This document shows positions 9,783 through 18,475 of a stretch of 64,000 bases of DNA, piece by piece. Under the pieces are notes generated by a model. It had not been told where the DNA came from. It ran no database searches and worked only from the letters and a program-made list of their open reading frames with translations. The stretch is from contig NZ_FPIQ01000002.1 of the NCBI RefSeq assembly GCF_900119085.1, forward strand, positions 62,001 through 126,000, written 5' to 3'. Origin of the DNA: Nitrosovibrio sp. Nv17. Its GTDB lineage: Bacteria; Pseudomonadota; Gammaproteobacteria; Burkholderiales; Nitrosomonadaceae. The translations under genes were made by a program, and so were the position numbers. The stretch's first letter is position 1. Each line of letters begins with the position of its first letter.

Positions 9783-10808
9783 CTAACCTTGCGCGTCCGC
9801 TGCCTGCGCCGGATCGCGTCCGCGGATCTGCGCCATGGCCAGCCGTGCCGCCTTGCGCACGTCCGGATCGGGATCGTCCAGGATGTGCTCCAGCGCGGGC
9901 AGGGACATATGCGTGGCGATTTCCCCCAGCGCCAGCGCGGCTTCCTTGCGCAGGCTGCTGATCGGATGGGCCAGGACGGCGGTCAGCGCAGGGGCCGCGG
10001 CCGGAGTTCGCAGCAACCCCAGTGCCCGCACGGCGGCGAGCCGGACCTGCCAGTAGGCATCCTGCAGTGCACTGCTCGTCAGGTGCTCCAGCGCGCTTCC
10101 CTGTCGCAGCTTGCCCAGGGTCGCTGCCGCCTCTTCCCGTACCTGCCAGGCCGGATCGGACAATCCCCCCAGCAGCGCCGGAAGCACCGCGGAGCCGGTT
10201 GCGAAGCCGAGCGCGCCGATGGCGGCACGCCGCACCTCCATGTGGGGATCCCCGCCCGCCAGGGCCGCGAGAGGCGCCAGGGCGTCCGCCCGCCTGAGGT
10301 AGCCGAGCACGGCGACCGCCTCGCGCCTCACCGCTGCGTCATCGTCGGCCAGAGCGGCAATTGCCGGCGCGGCGCTCTCCGGGAGCCGCAGCCCGCGCAG
10401 CGCCCGCAAGAGCGCGGCGCGCACGGGGGCCAGGGGATGGGACAGGTGCGGCAGGATGAACTGCGCCGACGCCTGCTCCTTAAGATCGTGCAGGCTGGCC
10501 GCGGCCGCTTCCCTGACCTCGGGTTCGGCGTCCTCAAGCAGGGCGATCAGCGCCGGCACGCCGATTTCGTCCTCGAATGCGCCCAGCGCCCGCGCCGCCT
10601 CGGCGCGGATGGAGGCCACCGGATCCCGGAGACTGGCGACGAGGAGGGTGACGTGCTCGTCGCCTTCGAAGTCGGCCAGTTCCAGCAGCGCGACGCGGCG
10701 CACCTCGCTGTCCGCCGCCTGCAGTCGCAGCTGGATGTCCCTGAGTTCGGCGCTGTCGCCGGGATTCCCGCCCGCGCTGCGCGCCATGGGGGATGAGGGT
10801 GCGCTCAT
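9783..10808 (-). CDS. HEAT-repeat (PBS lyase-like) protein
   Basis: The 341-residue protein consists almost entirely of short alpha-helical repeats of about 30 residues (units such as DPVASIRAEAARALGAFED, DAEPEVREAAAASL, DPAWQVREEAAATLGKLRQ, DPDPDVRKAARLAMAQI), about ten in number. There is no signal peptide, so it should be a cytoplasmic scaffold or an enzyme partner. The start overlaps the ABC ATPase stop by four bases (ATGA), showing translational coupling. In other settings such proteins serve bilin lyases, oxidoreductase maturation or chaperoning; here the partner is likely one of the operon products. Confidence 0.88.
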   Translation of the reverse strand: MSAPSSPMARSAGGNPGDSAELRDIQLRLQAADSEVRRVALLELADFEGDEHVTLLVASLRDPVASIRAEAARALGAFEDEIGVPALIALLEDAEPEVREAAAASLHDLKEQASAQFILPHLSHPLAPVRAALLRALRGLRLPESAAPAIAALADDDAAVRREAVAVLGYLRRADALAPLAALAGGDPHMEVRRAAIGALGFATGSAVLPALLGGLSDPAWQVREEAAATLGKLRQGSALEHLTSSALQDAYWQVRLAAVRALGLLRTPAAAPALTAVLAHPISSLRKEAALALGEIATHMSLPALEHILDDPDPDVRKAARLAMAQIRGRDPAQAADAQG

Positions 10809-11638
10809 GGCACGGTGCCCAGCGGGCTGAGCCGCGGCAAAGGATGGTTCGATTTCGGATGCAGCAACTCGAGGCAGCGGTGCTTGAGCCGCGTGAATCC
10901 GTCCGTGGTGATCAATTCCGCCCGCCGGGGGCGCGCGAACTCGACGGCGATCTGTTCGATGATGCGGCCCGGCCGGGGACTCATCACGATGATGCGGTCG
11001 GCCAGGAAGAGCGCCTCGTCGATATCGTGCGTGATGAACACGATGGTGGTGCGGATGCTCTCCCATATGTCCAGCAGCAGCTGCTGCATCATCATGCGGG
11101 TCTGCGCATCGAGCGCGCCGAAAGGCTCGTCCATCAGCATGACCTTGGGCTGATTGATGAGCACGCGCGCGATTTCCACCCGCTGCTGCATGCCTCCCGA
11201 CAGCTGGGAGGGGTAGTGATGCCGGAATTCGGACAGCCCCACCCGGTCCAGCAGGCGCTGCGCCTCGCGAGAGCGTTCCTGCCGGCCGATACCCCGCATC
11301 TTCATCCCGAACGCGACATTGTCCACGACCTTGAGCCAGGGAAACAGCGTATGGTGCTGAAACACCAGCCCGCGTTCCGGGTGCGGCCCCTCGACCGGCA
11401 GGGCATCCACCCGGATATCGCCGCTGCCGGGCTGCAGATGGCCGGCAAGCGTTCCCAGCAGCGTCGACTTGCCGCAGCCGGACGGCCCCAGCAGGCAGAC
11501 GAATTCGCCCGGCTCGATGCCGAGCGACACGTTCTGTACGGCTTCGAACGCCTGTCTGCCTTGGCCCAGCCGTATCGAGAGATTGCGGATGTCGATCCGG
11601 CCCGCCACCGCGGGAGGGGAGTGCGGGGCCGGCCTCAT
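10805..11638 (-). CDS. ABC transporter ATP-binding protein (nitrate/sulfonate/taurine type)
   Basis: The 277-residue protein is a complete nucleotide-binding domain. It has Walker A GPSGCGKST (51-59), the Q-loop near Q94, signature LSGGMQQ (146-152), Walker B VMLMDEP (D170, E171), the D-loop GALD and the switch histidine in FITHDIDEA. It is of the SsuB/TauB class. It overlaps the permease stop (11635) and the HEAT gene start by four bases each. The ATG at 11638 was chosen over upstream in-frame starts because of this coupling and the family N-terminal spacing. Confidence 0.95.
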   Translation of the reverse strand: MRPAPHSPPAVAGRIDIRNLSIRLGQGRQAFEAVQNVSLGIEPGEFVCLLGPSGCGKSTLLGTLAGHLQPGSGDIRVDALPVEGPHPERGLVFQHHTLFPWLKVVDNVAFGMKMRGIGRQERSREAQRLLDRVGLSEFRHHYPSQLSGGMQQRVEIARVLINQPKVMLMDEPFGALDAQTRMMMQQLLLDIWESIRTTIVFITHDIDEALFLADRIIVMSPRPGRIIEQIAVEFARPRRAELITTDGFTRLKHRCLELLHPKSNHPLPRLSPLGTVP

Positions 11639-12471
11639 GTCTTTTTCGCCTCCAGCGCCTGCCAGGGCATCAGCGCGCTTCCCAGCTTCCGGATGGCGGC
11701 GCTGCTTCCCATGCCCAGCAGGCCGATCAGCAGCATGCCCACCACGATGTCGGGATAGTTCTGGATGGTGTAGGAGGCCCACGTGTAGTAGCCGATGCCG
11801 AACTGTCCCGCGATCATCTCGGCCGTCACCAGGCAGAACCACGCCGTCCCCATGCCGATCGACAGGCCGGTGAAGATGCCGGGGGCCGCCGCGGGGAGCA
11901 CCACTTCAATGAACACGGCGTGGCGGCGGGCCCCGAGGCTGCGCGCGGAGGCGATCAGCCGCGAGTCCACGCTTTCCACGCCGTGGATGGTGGCGAGCAG
12001 GATCGGAAACAGCGCGCCGGTGAATGTGATGAACACCATCGACAGCTCGGACGACGGAAACATGAGGATCGCCAGCGGGATCCAGGCGACCGCCGGGATG
12101 GGCCGCAGCAGTTCCAGGGGCGGCAGCAGGGCATCCTCGACCCCGCGCGAGCGGCCGATCAGCAGGCCCAGTGCGACGCCGACCGCCGCGGCACCCGTGT
12201 AGCCGCCCAGCACCCGGGACAGGCTGGCGGTGAGATGGGACAGCAGGGTGCCGGATTCGATCAGCTCCCGTGCCGCCGCCACGACCTCGAGCGGCGGCGG
12301 CACGTTCTGGAAGGTTACGATGCCGAGATCGATGCGGAAGGTGGAAGCCAGGTGCCAGGCCAGGATGCACAGGGCGATAGACGATGCCCGCCGGAGAGCG
12401 CGATGCCGGTCGTGCCGGGAAGCCGCCGCCGGCTCGGAGACGGTGGATGCGGTATCGGTGAGGCTGCTCAT
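11635..12471 (-). CDS. ABC transporter permease (SsuC/TauC type)
   Basis: The 278-residue membrane protein has the BPD-transport inner-membrane domain: about six helices and the cytoplasmic EAA loop (SARSLGARRHAVFIEVVLPAAAPGIFTGL). It belongs to the nitrate/sulfonate/taurine permease family. The start at 12471 (MSSLTDTA) has GAGGGA seven bases upstream; an alternative ATG at 12486 overlaps the binding-protein stop by four bases and would add five residues. It is co-transcribed with the binding protein and ATPase. Confidence 0.94.
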   Translation of the reverse strand: MSSLTDTASTVSEPAAASRHDRHRALRRASSIALCILAWHLASTFRIDLGIVTFQNVPPPLEVVAAARELIESGTLLSHLTASLSRVLGGYTGAAAVGVALGLLIGRSRGVEDALLPPLELLRPIPAVAWIPLAILMFPSSELSMVFITFTGALFPILLATIHGVESVDSRLIASARSLGARRHAVFIEVVLPAAAPGIFTGLSIGMGTAWFCLVTAEMIAGQFGIGYYTWASYTIQNYPDIVVGMLLIGLLGMGSSAAIRKLGSALMPWQALEAKKT

Positions 12472-12482
12472 GATGAATTCCC

Positions 12483-13931
12483 TCATTCCTGGCGGGCCGA
12501 AGCCGACCGTTCCACCGGATCCCTGCCGCCGGAGGCATAGGAAGCGGTCTTCAGCGCATCGAAGCCGAGTACCCTGCCGCCGTGCGTGCGCGCCCAGGAT
12601 TCCGCATCCTGCTTGAGCAGAAATCCATGGACGGCATCCCCATCGTGGACGAACCAGGCATCTCCCGCCAGCAGCTTGATGCCGCTACGGCTGTCCTGTA
12701 CGTACACCACGCGCACCTGCCGGCCGGCCCGCTCGAGGTCGTTCAGGTCGGCCAGCGCCGATCGGGCGGACGCGTAGTGCCGCACCCTGGGCTCGTCCTT
12801 GACCCATACCTGGGCCACCCGCCGGCTGTCGCCGATGGGCTCGCCACTGCGGCTGTCGATACCGGCGAGAGGGGATTGGGCGTAGTTCCCGAGTTGCTTG
12901 TCGTAGTCGAGGCCTTCCAGCCTGAAGGCGGCGCGGATGTAGCGGTCGTCGATGAACCGCTCCGCGTCCAGTTCGGCTTCCGTCCGCTTCAGCTGCCGCA
13001 GGGTCGAGATGGAAGTCTTCACCGCTTCCCGATACTCGGGCTTCCAGGTGAAATCGCGCGTCTGCAGGCCCAGCGGGCCATGGAACAGGTAGATTACCTC
13101 CGCCTCGATGCCGGTGACCCTGGCGACCAGTTCGCTGTACTTTTCGGGCTCCGCCGCAAGCAGGCGGTCGGCCTCGATCGCCGCGCGCAGGAAGGCGACG
13201 ACGATCTCGGGGTACTTGCGGGCGTACTCGGCGTCCACCAGGCTGCCGTGCATGGTGGGGGCATTGGCCTGCGAGCCGTCGTAGATCTTGCGGGCGAAGC
13301 CGCGGTAGGGAAACAGTTCGGCGAACGGCACGAAGTCCGCGTGCGCATCGATCTTGTTGGCCTGGAGCGCGGAACCCGCCACTTCGGGCGACTGTGTGAC
13401 GATGTGGACGTCGCGCGCCGGATCCCATCCTTGCCGGGCGATGGCGCGGATCAGCATGCCGTGGGCGGTCGAGGCGAAAGGAACGGAGATGGTCCTGCCC
13501 TTCAGCTCGGACAGGGACTGCACCGGGGAAGCCTTGGGCACCACGATGCCATTGCCGCTGCCGGCGGTGCTGCCCGACAGCACGCTGATGAAGAGGCTGC
13601 GCTTGCCGGCCTTGAGGAAGGCCGCGCCGTTGAACGAGCCGGGAAAGTCCGCCATGGAGCCGATGTCGAGCTTGCCCGCCACCATCTCGTTGGTGAGCGG
13701 GGCACCGGAGGTGAAGTTTTTCCACTGGATGTCGTACCGGACGTCCTTGTAGCGTCCGTCCCGGGGCAGGTACTTCTCCAGCAGCTTCAATTCCCGGATC
13801 AGGGCGCCGCCGGTCACGCAATTGATGGTGGTGTCCTGGGTGCCGATGGCCACGCGCAGCGTTTCCGCCTGCGCGGCGTGGGCGACGAGTAAGCCCAGTG
13901 CCAGGCCGATGGATGTTTTCCGTAGGTTCAT
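12483..13931 (-). CDS. ABC substrate-binding protein with C-terminal NosL-like domain
   Basis: The 482-residue product has a signal peptide (to about A22) and an SsuA/TauA/NrtA-like periplasmic binding domain (about 24-340). Motifs include TLRVAIGTQDTTINCVTGG, KLDIGSMADFPGSF and KGRTISVPFASTAHGMLIRA. After the normal end of the family (about 320-340 residues) a further domain follows at about 370-462. Its pattern VRVVYVQDSRSGIKLLAGDA, then AESWARTHGGRVLGFDAL, resembles the C-terminal half of NosL copper-binding lipoproteins. The NosL lipobox and N-terminal CGM region are not present. The fusion suggests that substrate capture is tied to a metal- or redox-sensing/delivery role; this part is inference. 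Confidence 0.85.
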   Translation of the reverse strand: MNLRKTSIGLALGLLVAHAAQAETLRVAIGTQDTTINCVTGGALIRELKLLEKYLPRDGRYKDVRYDIQWKNFTSGAPLTNEMVAGKLDIGSMADFPGSFNGAAFLKAGKRSLFISVLSGSTAGSGNGIVVPKASPVQSLSELKGRTISVPFASTAHGMLIRAIARQGWDPARDVHIVTQSPEVAGSALQANKIDAHADFVPFAELFPYRGFARKIYDGSQANAPTMHGSLVDAEYARKYPEIVVAFLRAAIEADRLLAAEPEKYSELVARVTGIEAEVIYLFHGPLGLQTRDFTWKPEYREAVKTSISTLRQLKRTEAELDAERFIDDRYIRAAFRLEGLDYDKQLGNYAQSPLAGIDSRSGEPIGDSRRVAQVWVKDEPRVRHYASARSALADLNDLERAGRQVRVVYVQDSRSGIKLLAGDAWFVHDGDAVHGFLLKQDAESWARTHGGRVLGFDALKTASYASGGRDPVERSASARQE

Positions 13932-13996
13932 GGTTCGCTCCAAATGTCGGGATTCCCCCGGGGAACCGTGGGCACACCGCGGGGGGTGGAATCGGA

Positions 13997-14230
13997 TCAG
14001 CGCAGCAGGTAGGGGATGTCCACCGTCACCGCGCCCGTCGGACAGTCCTTTTCGCAGGGCATGCAGTACCAGCACTCGTCGAACTTCATGTACGCGGCGC
14101 CCTTGGCGAGATCGATGGCCAGCACGTCCAGCGGGCAGACATCGACGCACACGGTGCAGCCCTTGTCGGCGATGCACAGTTCCTCGTCGATGCGTACGGG
14201 CAGGCTGGTGGGAACGAACGCGGTCGGCAT
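13997..14230 (-). CDS. Small ferredoxin with two 4Fe-4S clusters (AprB-like)
   Basis: The 77-residue protein carries two cysteine sets, C19-x5-C25-x2-C28-x3-C32-P and C53-x2-C56-x2-C59-x3-C63-P, each able to bind a 4Fe-4S cluster. The second set (DECWYCMPCEKDCPTGAV) closely resembles the beta subunit of adenylylsulfate reductase (CWxCxxCxxxCP). It lacks the long C-terminal tail of true AprB. The gene sits 9 bp after the flavoprotein stop, so the pair is expected to form an alpha-beta oxidoreductase complex in the cytoplasm. Confidence 0.9.
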   Translation of the reverse strand: MPTAFVPTSLPVRIDEELCIADKGCTVCVDVCPLDVLAIDLAKGAAYMKFDECWYCMPCEKDCPTGAVTVDIPYLLR

Positions 14231-14239
14231 GATTCTTTC

Positions 14240-15997
14240 CTAGGTCGAGGTGGAGTGGGTTTCCCGGGCGGACTGCCTCCGGCTGTCGCGGGGAATGCGG
14301 GTGTTCTGGTAGGCGGACTGCTCATGCTCGTCCACGCTGACGAGGTAGGGCTCGATCGGCCGCTTGAAGCACGTCATGCCGTCGCCGGTCTTTCTGACCT
14401 GAACGTGGACGAACCAGTTCAGGTCGTCCCGGGCCGGATGGTCCACGCGCGCGTGGTACAGGCCCCAGCGGCTTTCGGCGCGGTACAGGGAGGCGCGCGC
14501 CGCCATCTCGGCGCAATCCCGGATGGCGTGCACTTCCAGTGCACGCATCAGTTCGTGCGGATCACGCGCCCACAACCGGTCGAGATCCTGCCGGATCTCC
14601 TCGAAGCGGCGCAGGCCGATCTCCATCTTGCGCGTCACCTTGGGCGGCTGCAGGTAGTCGTTGACCATGCGGCGCAACTTGTATTCCACCTGGGAGGGGG
14701 GCAGGCCCTCGCCGCGCAGCAGAGGCGCCCGTACCCGCGCCGACTCCGCTTCCACCTGTGCCTGGTCGATTTCGGCGAGGGAGACGGCCCCGCAATGGCG
14801 GGCGGCACTTTCGCCCGCAATCTTGCCGTAGACGAAGGCGCCCAACATGTAGTTGTGCGGGACGCACGCCAGATCTCCCGCCGCATACAGGCCCGGGACC
14901 GTAGTGGCGGCATGCTCGTCGACCCATACTCCCGAGGCCGAGTGGCCGCTGCACAGGCCGATTTCAGAGATGTGCATCTCGACCATGTGCGTGCGGTAGT
15001 CGGTGCCGCGCCCCTTGTGGAAGCGGCCGCGGCTGGGGCGCTCGTTGGTGTGCAGGATGGTCTCGATGGTGCTGATGGTTTCTTCCGCAAGGTGGTCCAG
15101 CTTCAGGAAAACCGGCCCGTCGCCTCCCTCCAGTTCCCGGTAGAATTCCAGCATCATCTGGCCGCTCCAGTAGTCGCATTCGATGAAGCGCTCGCCCTTG
15201 CCGTTGGTGGTATATCCGCCCAGCGGGCCGGTGACGTAGGCGCAGGCGGGGCCGTTGTAGTCCTTGATCAGGGGATTGATCTGGAAGCATTCGATGCCGC
15301 TCAGCTCGGCTCCGGCGTGGTAGGCCATGCTGTAGCCGTCGCCCGCGTTGGTGGGGTTCTCGTAGGTGCCGAACAGATAGCCCGACGCCGGCAGACCCAG
15401 CCTGCCTGCCGCCCCGGTGGAGAGGACGATCGCCTTCGCACGGACGATGTGGAAGTCTCCGGTACGGCAGTCGAACGCCATCGCCCCTGCCACCCGGCCA
15501 TCGGTGCCTGTCAGCAGGCGCGTCGCGATCCACCGGTTGGTGATGGCGACGCGGGTGCGCTTCAGGCGCCGGTAGAGCACGCGCTTGATGTCGTGCCCTT
15601 CCGGCATGGGCAGCACGTAGGTGCCCATGTGGTGGACCTTGCGCATGGCATAGTCCCCGGTCTCGTCCTTCTCGAATTTCACGCCCCAGCGATCCAGTTC
15701 CTCGATCATGGCGAAGCTGTTGCGGGCGTAAGCCATGATGGTCCTCTGGTTCACGATGCCGTCGTTGGCCAGCGTGATCTCCTTGACGTACTGCTCCGGA
15801 GTGGCATGGCCCGGTACCACCGCGTTGTTGAGGCCGTCCATGCCCATGGAGATCGCGCCGCTGCGCTTCACGTTGGCTTTTTCCAGCAGCAGCACGTTCA
15901 GCGCGGGATTGGCTTCCTTCGCCTTGACGGCCGCCATGGGCCCGGCGGTGCCCCCTCCGACGACGAGCACGTCCACGGCATGGGTATGCAATCGCAT
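14240..15997 (-). CDS. FAD-dependent oxidoreductase, AprA/fumarate reductase flavoprotein-like
   Basis: The 585-residue protein has the FAD-binding N-terminus VDVLVVGGGTAGPMAAVKA and a second FAD element SGVWVDEHAATTVPGLYAAGD. C-terminal helical and capping regions of the succinate dehydrogenase/fumarate reductase flavoprotein superfamily follow. Elements such as VKRSGAISMGMDGLNNAV and ECFQINPLIKDYNGP resemble the alpha subunit of adenylylsulfate reductase and its uncharacterised relatives. With the adjacent AprB-like ferredoxin and a sulfonate-type importer, an organosulfur or sulfite-related redox reaction is a reasonable guess, not a demonstrated one. The ATG at 15997 has GGGGAG nine bases upstream; an ATG at 16006 abuts that site. 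Confidence 0.88.
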   Translation of the reverse strand: MRLHTHAVDVLVVGGGTAGPMAAVKAKEANPALNVLLLEKANVKRSGAISMGMDGLNNAVVPGHATPEQYVKEITLANDGIVNQRTIMAYARNSFAMIEELDRWGVKFEKDETGDYAMRKVHHMGTYVLPMPEGHDIKRVLYRRLKRTRVAITNRWIATRLLTGTDGRVAGAMAFDCRTGDFHIVRAKAIVLSTGAAGRLGLPASGYLFGTYENPTNAGDGYSMAYHAGAELSGIECFQINPLIKDYNGPACAYVTGPLGGYTTNGKGERFIECDYWSGQMMLEFYRELEGGDGPVFLKLDHLAEETISTIETILHTNERPSRGRFHKGRGTDYRTHMVEMHISEIGLCSGHSASGVWVDEHAATTVPGLYAAGDLACVPHNYMLGAFVYGKIAGESAARHCGAVSLAEIDQAQVEAESARVRAPLLRGEGLPPSQVEYKLRRMVNDYLQPPKVTRKMEIGLRRFEEIRQDLDRLWARDPHELMRALEVHAIRDCAEMAARASLYRAESRWGLYHARVDHPARDDLNWFVHVQVRKTGDGMTCFKRPIEPYLVSVDEHEQSAYQNTRIPRDSRRQSARETHSTST

Positions 15998-16046
15998 CAG
16001 AGGCATCTCCCCGAACCCCGTAGGTAACGAATTTCCGGGCGGCGCA

Positions 16047-16829
16047 TCAGCCCGCCCTCCCGGGCGCGTCTGCGCCCTGTCGCGATATCTGCAGGCGATA
16101 CTGGAACGCGTCCCCGCGGAAGTAGAGGTACTCGAAGTCCAGCGGCTTGCCGGATGCGGTATGGGTGAGCCGCTCCATGCGCAGGATCGCCGAACCCGCC
16201 TCCACGCTCAGCTGCCGGGCCAGTTCTTCGTCGGCGAGCATGGCGTCGATCTGCAGGTCGGCGCGGCCCAGCGCGATGCCGAAGTCGTTCTCCAGCACGA
16301 GGAAGATATCGCGCGTCGGCAGGTCGATGTTGCGCAGGCGTTCGCCCACGTCTTCCGGCAGATAGGTGATTTCCAGCGACAGGGGTTCGCGATTGAGATG
16401 GCGCACGCGCTTGATTTCCGTGACCGGCGTGTCCACCTCCAGCTTCAGCCCGTGCGCCACGGCAGGGGAGGCGGGCATCGACTTGTGGCTGACGACCTTG
16501 TTGTAGATTTCGTAGCCCATGCGCAGCATGGCCTCGGCGAAGCCTTCCAGCTGGGCCAGGTGCTGGAACACCTTGGGTTTGGCGACGAACGTGCCCTTTC
16601 CGGGAATCCTGAAGATCAGCCCCTCGTTCTGCAGGTCGCTCAGGGCCTGCCGCACCGTGATCCGGCTCACCTTGAAAATGGCGCTCATCTCGCTTTCGGA
16701 CGGCAGCTGCTGGTGGGGCCGGTAGCTTCCCTCGAGGATGCGCTGCCGCAGGAAATCCTTGATCTGGGTGTAGAGGGGAACGGGAGAGAGCGGAATGATC
16801 AACGGATCTGTCATGAGGGAGATGCCCAT
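16047..16829 (-). CDS. GntR-family transcriptional regulator (HutC/UTRA type)
   Basis: The 260-residue protein has an N-terminal winged helix (LYTQIKDFLRQRILEGSYRPHQQLPSE, then RITVRQALSDLQNEGLIFRIPGKGTFVA). A C-terminal UTRA ligand-binding domain ends with FEYLYFRGDAFQYRLQI. HutC-type regulators sense small metabolites and usually control the adjacent genes. The ATG at 16829 has AGGA seven bases upstream; a second ATG at 16814 is possible. It is the first gene of the operon that continues through the flavoprotein and the ABC transporter; an inverted repeat immediately upstream is a likely autoregulatory operator. Confidence 0.93.
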   Translation of the reverse strand: MGISLMTDPLIIPLSPVPLYTQIKDFLRQRILEGSYRPHQQLPSESEMSAIFKVSRITVRQALSDLQNEGLIFRIPGKGTFVAKPKVFQHLAQLEGFAEAMLRMGYEIYNKVVSHKSMPASPAVAHGLKLEVDTPVTEIKRVRHLNREPLSLEITYLPEDVGERLRNIDLPTRDIFLVLENDFGIALGRADLQIDAMLADEELARQLSVEAGSAILRMERLTHTASGKPLDFEYLYFRGDAFQYRLQISRQGADAPGRAG

Positions 16830-16837
16830 CAATATAT

Positions 16838-16851
16838 CCTGTCATTACAGG
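16838..16851. promoter_or_regulatory. Candidate GntR operator upstream of the operon
   Basis: CCTGT-CATT-ACAGG forms a perfect 5-bp inverted repeat with a 4-bp centre, only 9 bp before the regulator's start codon. Its position in the leader or promoter fits autoregulation and control of the whole cluster. Short palindromes of this kind are typical of GntR operators, but the assignment is by position only. Confidence 0.45.
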
Positions 16852-17370
16852 TCATGCCAAAAGTCCGGACAGGATACCGGCGCGAAACATTGCGTCAAAA
16901 GGAAAAAAAGTGGGGTGATTATGAGCGGAAGGGATATGGATGCGCGAACGGGGATCAGGACGCATGAGCCCTCCCTCCGGGCGGCGGATGTCTGCCCGGC
17001 AACCCGTATCGATGCGCGTCTGCCTGTGGGCGCGCGAAAGCGGGGTCGTCGGAGATCGCCGAGGACGGTGCCGCACGCGCCTGCAGAGGTGTTTCGCTTG
17101 CGCGTGGCGCGTCGGGTTGGAGTAGAATGACATGGACTGACGCGCGCCGCTGTCATCCCGGCGGCGGCGACGATGGCCGGGTGCGCGGGATCCCCGTGCC
17201 CGTCCAGCTTGTCGTTTTTCCGGGCGGCCGATTCATCGTCACTGGACACGCGAGCGGCGGGCATGAACAGCCGTAACAGCTTGCTGCAAGGTTATCCCCC
17301 GCATGTCCCGAACCATTCCGATCCATGACGAAGTCCTGATGCGCCGCGCCGCGGGCGGCGATCGTGCGGC
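16852..17370. other. Intergenic region with no recognisable gene
   Basis: This divergent region separates the GntR-led operon (minus) from the EamA gene (plus). Open frames on both strands are low-complexity, Arg-rich and unlike known proteins. The stretch 16880-16925 is A-rich and could hold the minus-strand promoter. Confidence 0.5.
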
Positions 17371-18300
17371 ATGAGCGGTAGCACATCCGCACCGTGGCTG
17401 ATGGCCGGGGCCAGCCTGCTGTTCGCGACCATGAGCCTGTGCGTCAAGCTTGCCTCCACCGGCTACGGGGTGGGCGAGATCGTGTTCTACCGCGGCCTCA
17501 TCGGTACCGTCATGGTGGCTGCACTGGCGCATGCGACCGGCATCAGCCTGCGCACCGGGCTGCTGGCGATGCACGTCTGGCGCAGCGTGGCGGGCGTCGC
17601 CGCGCTCGGTCTCTGGTTCCATGCCATCGGCGAGCTGCCGCTGGCGACCGCGGTGACGCTGAACTACATGTCACCGGTCTGGATGGCGCTGCTGCTCGTC
17701 GGCGGGTCGGCATTCGCCGGTCGCCGCCACGTGGATGCCCGCCTGCTGGGCACCGTCCTGGTGGGGTTCGCGGGCGCGGTCTGCATCCTGCAGCCGACCA
17801 TCGGGCAGCACCAGCTGTGGGGCGGACTGATGGGCCTGCTGTCGGGGCTGCTGGCAGCCGTGGCCTACCTGCAGGTGACTGCACTGGGAAGGGCGGGCGA
17901 GCCGGAGACGCGCACTGTCTTCTATTTCTCGATGGGAAGCATCGTGGCGGGTGCAGGAGAGGCATCGTTCCTCGGCGGCTGGCATGCCCACACCCTGGAG
18001 GGACTGGCTGCACTGCTCGCTGTCGGCGTATCGGCGGGACTGGCACAGTTGATGATCACCCGTGCCTACCGTATCGGTGGCACGCTGGTCAACGCCAGCC
18101 TCCAGTACCTGGGGATCGGCTGGTCGCTGATGTATGGCGTGCTGCTGTTCGACGATCCGGTCAGCGGAATGGCGCTGCTGGGAATGTGCCTGATCGTGCT
18201 GGCGGGCATCGTCGCCACCCGGCTGCGCCCGCCTGTCGCACGGGTGGAGCGTGCCAATGTGCCCGACAGGGGCGCGGATGGCCCGGGTGGGGTAGTGTGA
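17371..18300 (+). CDS. EamA/DMT-family transporter
   Basis: The 309-residue membrane protein has ten hydrophobic segments organised as two EamA repeats of about 140 residues (first repeat starting WLMAGASLLFATMSLCVKLA, second at LWGGLMGLLSGLLAAVAYL). This is the drug/metabolite transporter superfamily, whose members export amino acids, nucleotides or other small metabolites; the substrate cannot be told from sequence. The conserved glutamate/arginine pair near the first helices (EIVFYRGLIG) is present. No operon partner is evident. Confidence 0.92.
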   Translation: MSGSTSAPWLMAGASLLFATMSLCVKLASTGYGVGEIVFYRGLIGTVMVAALAHATGISLRTGLLAMHVWRSVAGVAALGLWFHAIGELPLATAVTLNYMSPVWMALLLVGGSAFAGRRHVDARLLGTVLVGFAGAVCILQPTIGQHQLWGGLMGLLSGLLAAVAYLQVTALGRAGEPETRTVFYFSMGSIVAGAGEASFLGGWHAHTLEGLAALLAVGVSAGLAQLMITRAYRIGGTLVNASLQYLGIGWSLMYGVLLFDDPVSGMALLGMCLIVLAGIVATRLRPPVARVERANVPDRGADGPGGVV

Positions 18301-18475
18301 TATGATCAGTCATCGACTGCGGATTCAGGATCATGCATCATGAAGTGCCTTCCCTCCCGGGGAACCACCCAATCGCCAGGTTCGATGCCCTCCGTGGCAG
18401 GCTGCCTCCGCCAGTCGTGCTGATTCGATCTTGCGCCGAGTCCGGCAGGCTGGCGGAACGGCAGGAACGAGTCTG

